A stretch of 64,000 nt of DNA, taken from assembly GCF_003710865.1 (NCBI RefSeq), contig NZ_RHHO01000038.1, forward strand, positions 1 to 64,000, in the 5' to 3' direction. Shown piece by piece: positions 60,125-64,000 of the stretch. The position numbers and the translations under genes were made by a program. How positions within the stretch are numbered: the first letter of the stretch is position 1; the number at the start of each line of letters is the position of its first letter. This DNA is from Brevibacillus borstelensis (lineage in GTDB: Bacteria > Bacillota > Bacilli > Brevibacillales > Brevibacillaceae). Under the pieces are notes generated by a model that made no database searches, had not been told where the DNA came from, and saw only the letters and a program-made list of their open reading frames with translations.

Positions 60125-61500
60125 GCAAGAGCCGTCGTCTCGTCATTGCGGGTACGGGAAGCGGGGCGGGAAAAACGACCGTGACCATCGGCCTGATGGC
60201 CGCCCTGAAGCGCAAAGGCCATGTCGTACAGGGCTTCAAATGCGGACCAGACTACATCGATCCGACGTACCATACAGCCGTGACCGGGCGGGTTTCCCGC
60301 AATCTGGACAGCTGGATGCTGGATCATCATACGATGAAAGAAATCTTTGCCCGGGGCAGCCGGGGTGCCGACATTTCCATCATTGAAGGCGTCATGGGCA
60401 TGTACGACGGCAAGGACCCGACAAATGACAAGGGGAGCACGGCGGAAATCAGTATCCTGACCCAATCTCCGGTCCTTTTGGTTATAGGTGCGCAGAGCAT
60501 GGCCCGGAGTGCCGCGGCGATCGTCAAAGGCTTTCAAATGCTGAACCGGGAGGCCCGCATCGTCGGGGTAATCGCCAACAAGGTCGGCAGCGAAGGGCAT
60601 TTCAAGATCGTCAAAACAGCGATCGAGCAGGAGTGCGGCGTCCCCGTCGTGGGCTATTTGAAGCGGGAGAGCGATCTGGAGATTCCGGAGCGTCACCTCG
60701 GCCTGGTGCCTTCCGTCGAGCGCGGCGAGCTGGCCCCGCTGTTTGAGAGGCTTGCCGACCTGATCGCGGAGACAGTCGACGTGGCCCGCATTTGGGAGCT
60801 GGCCCAGGCTGAGGAGCTTGTGGTGGAGCCACGGATGTTTGGTTCCGTTTCCAGCCAATCCCCGCGGGTGAAGATCGCCGTCGCCAAAGACCCGGCGTTT
60901 CATTTCTACTATCCGGAGAATTTTGAATTGTTGGAAGCGTACGGAGCCCGGCTCCACTACTTTTCTCCGCTTGCCGGAGAGACTGTGCCGCCTGATGCCG
61001 ACGGACTTTACATCGGCGGAGGCTTTCCGGAGGAGTTTGCCGCGGAGCTGTCGGAAAACACAGCCGTACTGGAATCGTTTCGGAATGCCATCCGCTCCGG
61101 CTTGCCTACGCTCGCTGAATGCGGCGGGTTCATGTATTTGACTGAGGCGATCGTGACGACCGACGGCAGCGTCTACCCGATGGCCGGTTTGATCCCGGGA
61201 AAGGTATCGATGCAAAAGCGCCTGGCTGCTCTCGGCTACCGCGAAGTCACCGGAAAAGCGGGCAACTTCCTGATCGGACCGGACGAGCAGGCGAAAGGGC
61301 ATGAATTCCACTACTCGACTTTCGCAGCCGACGAGGAACTGCCGCATGCCTACGAAACAAAAGGGCTGCGCGGCACCAAGCCGGAAGGGTACGCACAAGA
61401 CAATCTCGTCGCGGGCTACACCCACCTGCACTTTGCCTCCAATCCGGCATTGGCGAAGCGTTGGGTGGAGCGGTGCCTGGAGGTGAAGAGGCGTGGCTGA
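60121..61500 (+). CDS. cbiA: cobyrinic acid a,c-diamide synthase CbiA
   Basis: A 459-residue glutamine amidotransferase. P-loop IAGTGSGAGKTTVTIGLM at residues 9-26, KCGPDYIDPTYHTAVTGR, EGVMGMYDG; C-terminal glutaminase domain with nucleophile Cys in LAECGGFMYLTEA and His in GHEFHYSTF. It amidates the a and c side chains using ATP and glutamine. The frame is open from 59893, but the ATG overlapping the cbiG stop gives the normal N-terminus. Confidence 0.95.
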   Translation: MSKSRRLVIAGTGSGAGKTTVTIGLMAALKRKGHVVQGFKCGPDYIDPTYHTAVTGRVSRNLDSWMLDHHTMKEIFARGSRGADISIIEGVMGMYDGKDPTNDKGSTAEISILTQSPVLLVIGAQSMARSAAAIVKGFQMLNREARIVGVIANKVGSEGHFKIVKTAIEQECGVPVVGYLKRESDLEIPERHLGLVPSVERGELAPLFERLADLIAETVDVARIWELAQAEELVVEPRMFGSVSSQSPRVKIAVAKDPAFHFYYPENFELLEAYGARLHYFSPLAGETVPPDADGLYIGGGFPEEFAAELSENTAVLESFRNAIRSGLPTLAECGGFMYLTEAIVTTDGSVYPMAGLIPGKVSMQKRLAALGYREVTGKAGNFLIGPDEQAKGHEFHYSTFAADEELPHAYETKGLRGTKPEGYAQDNLVAGYTHLHFASNPALAKRWVERCLEVKRRG

Positions 61501-63220
61501 TCATGGAGCTTTTGACCGCAGCGGAACTAAGTCTGCAGGCAGCGGCATGCCTGGCGCGAATGGAGCCGGAGTTGCAAACAGCGCAGCTCGCGAAACCGTT
61601 CAAACAGCGCCTGCCAGCCTCCCGGGGAACGCTCCGGCTCCGGCAAAGGAGAAAAAATCCCAAGCCCTGCCGCTGATGATCCAGGGAACCAGCTCCGACG
61701 CCGGGAAAAGCGTGATCGCGACAGCGTTTTGCCGCATTTTCGCCCAGGACGGATACCGGACAGCACCGTTCAAATCGCAAAACATGGCGCTCAATTCGTA
61801 CGTGACCATAGACGGCAAGGAGATCGGACGGGCGCAGGGCGTTCAGGCCGAGGCGGCAGGCATCGCCGCCACGACAGATATGAATCCGATTCTGATCAAG
61901 CCAACCCGGGATGCGGAATCCCAGATCGTGGTCAACGGCGAGCCGTACGGCAACATGAAAGCGATGGCCTACCGGACCGAGTTTTACGACCAGGGCTTGC
62001 GCGTGATCGAAGACGCTTATCAAAGACTGGCCACATCCTATGACCGGATTGTCATCGAGGGAGCCGGCAGTCCCGCGGAAGTGAACCTCAATGACCGCGA
62101 GCTCGTCAACATGCGGGTCGCCCGGCTGGTGAATGCGCCGGTCATTCTCGTCGCCGACATCGAGCGCGGCGGCGTGTTCGCCAGTCTCGTCGGAACGCTC
62201 CAGCTGCTGGAGCCGCAAGACCGCGAGCGGGTGATCGGAGTGATCATCAACCGGTTCCGCGGCGATCTGTCGCTCCTGCAGCCGGGGCTGGACTGGTTTG
62301 AACGCTATACAGGCAAGCCGGTGCTCGGCGTCGTTCCGTTTATTCCCGACCTGTGGATCGATGCGGAGGATTCGCTGATTCTGCACCGCTATCAGGGGCA
62401 GGCGGAAAAGACGAGGGAGATTGACATCGCGGTCATCCGCTATCCCCGCATCTCGAATTTTACCGACATTGATCCGTTTTTCGTGGAGCCGGATTGCCGC
62501 GTCCGCTTTGTCACCCGCACGGAAGAGCTGGGCGAGCCTGACCTGGTCATTTTGCCGGGGAGCAAGAATACACTGGAAGATTTGCTGTTTTTGAGAAAGA
62601 CCGGGCTGGAGCAGTCGATTCTGGATTTGCACCGGGCTGGACGCAGCTTTTTGGCGGGAATTTGCGGCGGGTACCAGATGCTGGGGAGCGTGATTTACGA
62701 TCCGGCAGGGGTGGAGTCTCCACTGAAATCAGCAGCCGGCATGGGGCTGATTCCGATGGAAACGACGATGGAGCAGCGCAAAACGACCGTTTTGTCGAGG
62801 GGAGTCGCCGCTTTTGCCGGAGAGAAGATCCCTCTGGATGGTTACGAAATTCACATGGGCCGCTCTGTTTTTACCGGACAGGCATCTCCATTTATCCGGT
62901 TGGAGGATCGCACGGACGGCTATTGCGATGAGGAGCGCCGTGTGCTTGGCACGTATTTTCACGGGTTGTTTCACAGCGATCCGCTTCGGATGCGCCTGCT
63001 CAATGCGCTTCGCAAAAGAAAGGGACTGGCTCCGATCACGGAGCGGCCTTCTTTCGTGGCGTTGAGAGAGCAAGGATTCGATTTGATCGCAGATACCGTC
63101 AGGAGCCATGTGCGTCTGGACATCATCGAAGAGCAGATGAGAGCTTTTCAGGGGAGTGAGTGCGTAAATGAACACAGCAGATTGGAAGAACAAGCTGGCA
63201 CAGGTACAACCGCGAAATGA
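61493..63220 (+). CDS. cbiP: cobyric acid synthase CbiP/CobQ with an N-terminal extension
   Basis: A 575-residue amidotransferase that adds four amide groups. The normal N-terminus, LPLMIQGTSSDAGKSVIAT, begins only at residue 60. It is preceded by an Ala/Gly/Pro/Ser-rich, probably disordered leader read from a GTG that overlaps the cbiA end. No ribosome site precedes the ATG at 61676, so the leader seems real. Other landmarks: PFKSQNMALNSYV, EGAGSPAEVNLNDRE, glutaminase Cys in AGICGGYQMLG, GYEIHMGRS. The C-terminus overlaps cobT by 53 bases. Confidence 0.95.
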   Translation: MADHGAFDRSGTKSAGSGMPGANGAGVANSAARETVQTAPASLPGNAPAPAKEKKSQALPLMIQGTSSDAGKSVIATAFCRIFAQDGYRTAPFKSQNMALNSYVTIDGKEIGRAQGVQAEAAGIAATTDMNPILIKPTRDAESQIVVNGEPYGNMKAMAYRTEFYDQGLRVIEDAYQRLATSYDRIVIEGAGSPAEVNLNDRELVNMRVARLVNAPVILVADIERGGVFASLVGTLQLLEPQDRERVIGVIINRFRGDLSLLQPGLDWFERYTGKPVLGVVPFIPDLWIDAEDSLILHRYQGQAEKTREIDIAVIRYPRISNFTDIDPFFVEPDCRVRFVTRTEELGEPDLVILPGSKNTLEDLLFLRKTGLEQSILDLHRAGRSFLAGICGGYQMLGSVIYDPAGVESPLKSAAGMGLIPMETTMEQRKTTVLSRGVAAFAGEKIPLDGYEIHMGRSVFTGQASPFIRLEDRTDGYCDEERRVLGTYFHGLFHSDPLRMRLLNALRKRKGLAPITERPSFVALREQGFDLIADTVRSHVRLDIIEEQMRAFQGSECVNEHSRLEEQAGTGTTAK

Positions 63221-64000
63221 GGAGGCAGCGCAGCAGGCAAGCAGGCATGTGAATCAACTGACGAAGCCGCTCGGCAGCCTGGGCAGACTGGAGAGCTTGG
63301 CTGTGGAGCTGGCTGCGATGACAGGGGAGCCCTTTCCGGCGGTCACTCCGCCCGGCGTCCTTGTGTTTGCCGCCGATCATGGCGTGGCGGCAGAGGGGGT
63401 CTCTGCGTATCCGCAGGAAGTGACTGCACAGATGGTAGCCAATTTCGCACACGGAGGGGCAGCCATCAATGTATTTTCCAGGCAGATCGGCGCCCTGCTA
63501 CACGTCGTCGATGTCGGCGTCGCAGTCGATGTGGATGCTCCCGGCGTTTGGACGAAGAAAGTTCGGCCCGGTACAGCCAGCTTTTTGCGCGAGCGGGCGA
63601 TGACTCGCGAGGAAGCGGAGCAGTGCGTGCAGATAGGATTTGAAAGCGCCGAGGCGATCATCGACGAGGGGGCAAAGCTGTTGATCGTCGGTGAGATGGG
63701 CATCGGCAATACGACCGCCAGCAGCGCTCTGCTCGCTGCCTTGACGGGAGCGGAGCCGGATGAGCTGGTCGGACGCGGAACGGGAGTCTCCGACGAGAAA
63801 TGGCAAAAGAAAAAAGCGGTGGTGAAAGAAGCGCTTTCCCTGCATCAGCCTGACGCGGGCGATCCGCTCGACGCGCTCTCCAAAGTAGGCGGCCTGGAGA
63901 TCGGCTCGATGGCCGGAGCCATCCTTTGCGCGGCATCAAGACGAGTCCCGGTCCTGCTTGACGGCTTCATTTCGACCGTCGCTGCCTTGCTCGCCGTTCG
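63168..64000 (+). CDS. cobT: nicotinate-nucleotide--dimethylbenzimidazole phosphoribosyltransferase CobT, cut by window end
   Basis: The first 277 codons of an enzyme normally of about 350 residues; the frame continues past 64000. It begins with the ATG at 63168, within the end of cbiP, behind AGGGGAGTGAG. Landmarks: TKPLGSLGRLESLAVELA, VFAADHGVAAEGVSAYPQEVT, VGEMGIGNTTASSALLA and LGRGTG-type ELVGRGTGVSDE. It makes alpha-ribazole phosphate for the lower loop. The catalytic Glu near the C-terminus lies outside the window. Whether more cobalamin genes follow is not visible. Confidence 0.95.
   Translation, partial: MNTADWKNKLAQVQPRNEEAAQQASRHVNQLTKPLGSLGRLESLAVELAAMTGEPFPAVTPPGVLVFAADHGVAAEGVSAYPQEVTAQMVANFAHGGAAINVFSRQIGALLHVVDVGVAVDVDAPGVWTKKVRPGTASFLRERAMTREEAEQCVQIGFESAEAIIDEGAKLLIVGEMGIGNTTASSALLAALTGAEPDELVGRGTGVSDEKWQKKKAVVKEALSLHQPDAGDPLDALSKVGGLEIGSMAGAILCAASRRVPVLLDGFISTVAALLAV

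Noticed and set aside
59212-61431. 739-codon minus-strand ORF across cbiG and cbiA
   Set aside because: Spans two certain genes in antisense; no motif, no ribosome site.

Overview
The window looks like the chromosome of an aerobic, endospore-forming low/mid-GC Gram-positive of the Paenibacillaceae, most like Brevibacillus. Supporting signs are strong AGGAGG-type ribosome binding sites, frequent GTG/TTG starts, a SpoVR gene, an aa3-600 type quinol oxidase (qoxABCD), BlaI/BlaR-type regulation, and a Bacillus-style anaerobic cobalamin operon with CbiH60-like, CbiET and His-rich CbiX proteins. Base composition shifts from AT-rich (about 1-3400, accessory in character) to moderately GC-rich. The genus is inferred from gene content, not from a marker gene. 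No rRNA, tRNA or CRISPR array was seen.

Layout. 1-3.4 kb: AT-rich region with a secreted protein made of two tandem homologous halves, a 121-bp MITE-like element with a flanking 9-bp direct repeat, and a DUF4855-like protein. 3.4-8.4 kb: SpoVR; a BlaI repressor and BlaR1-like zinc protease pair behind a double operator; a MarR regulator. 8.4-12.8 kb: Tat-exported GMC dehydrogenase system (subunit 3, flavoprotein, its own TatC and TatA, and a lipoprotein with CuA ligands). 12.8-19.9 kb: OPT transporter and a set of poorly characterised enzymes (DUF917, DUF1177, AroM, M29-like peptidase, Asp/Glu/hydantoin-type racemase) followed by an IclR regulator. 20-22.9 kb: MFS exporter, then a decayed RidA and threonine dehydratase pair. 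23-29.7 kb: a VanG/VanL-type D-Ala-D-Ser glycopeptide resistance-like locus (vanR, vanG, vanXY and a vanT split into membrane and racemase genes) interrupted by a MerR/EamA transporter unit. 30.4-34.4 kb: qoxABCD. 34.7-38.6 kb: TetR, a FAD-domain protein, an Ala/Lys-rich secreted protein, a DHA2 exporter. 38.7-45.5 kb (minus strand): D-alanyl-D-alanine uptake and cleavage operon (VanX-like dipeptidase, five-part dipeptide ABC transporter, XRE-cupin regulator). 45.6-64 kb: cobalamin riboswitch and an 18-gene cobalamin operon, cobT running off the end.

How it fits together. Two separate loci handle D-Ala-D-Ala chemistry: the van-like cluster would make precursors ending in D-Ala-D-Ser and destroy normal ones, while the VanX/Dpp operon would take up and split the same dipeptide. 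The van-like cluster has no VanS, and its VanR receiver lacks one of the conserved acidic Mg-binding residues. Tandem 11-bp boxes upstream of both vanR and vanG suggest that this regulator controls both promoters. The cobalamin operon encodes almost the complete cobalt-early route from sirohydrochlorin to adenosylcobalamin under one riboswitch and its terminator. The most novel-looking units are the DUF917/DUF1177/AroM cluster, the dehydrogenase with its own Tat pair and CuA lipoprotein, and the orphan VanR locus.
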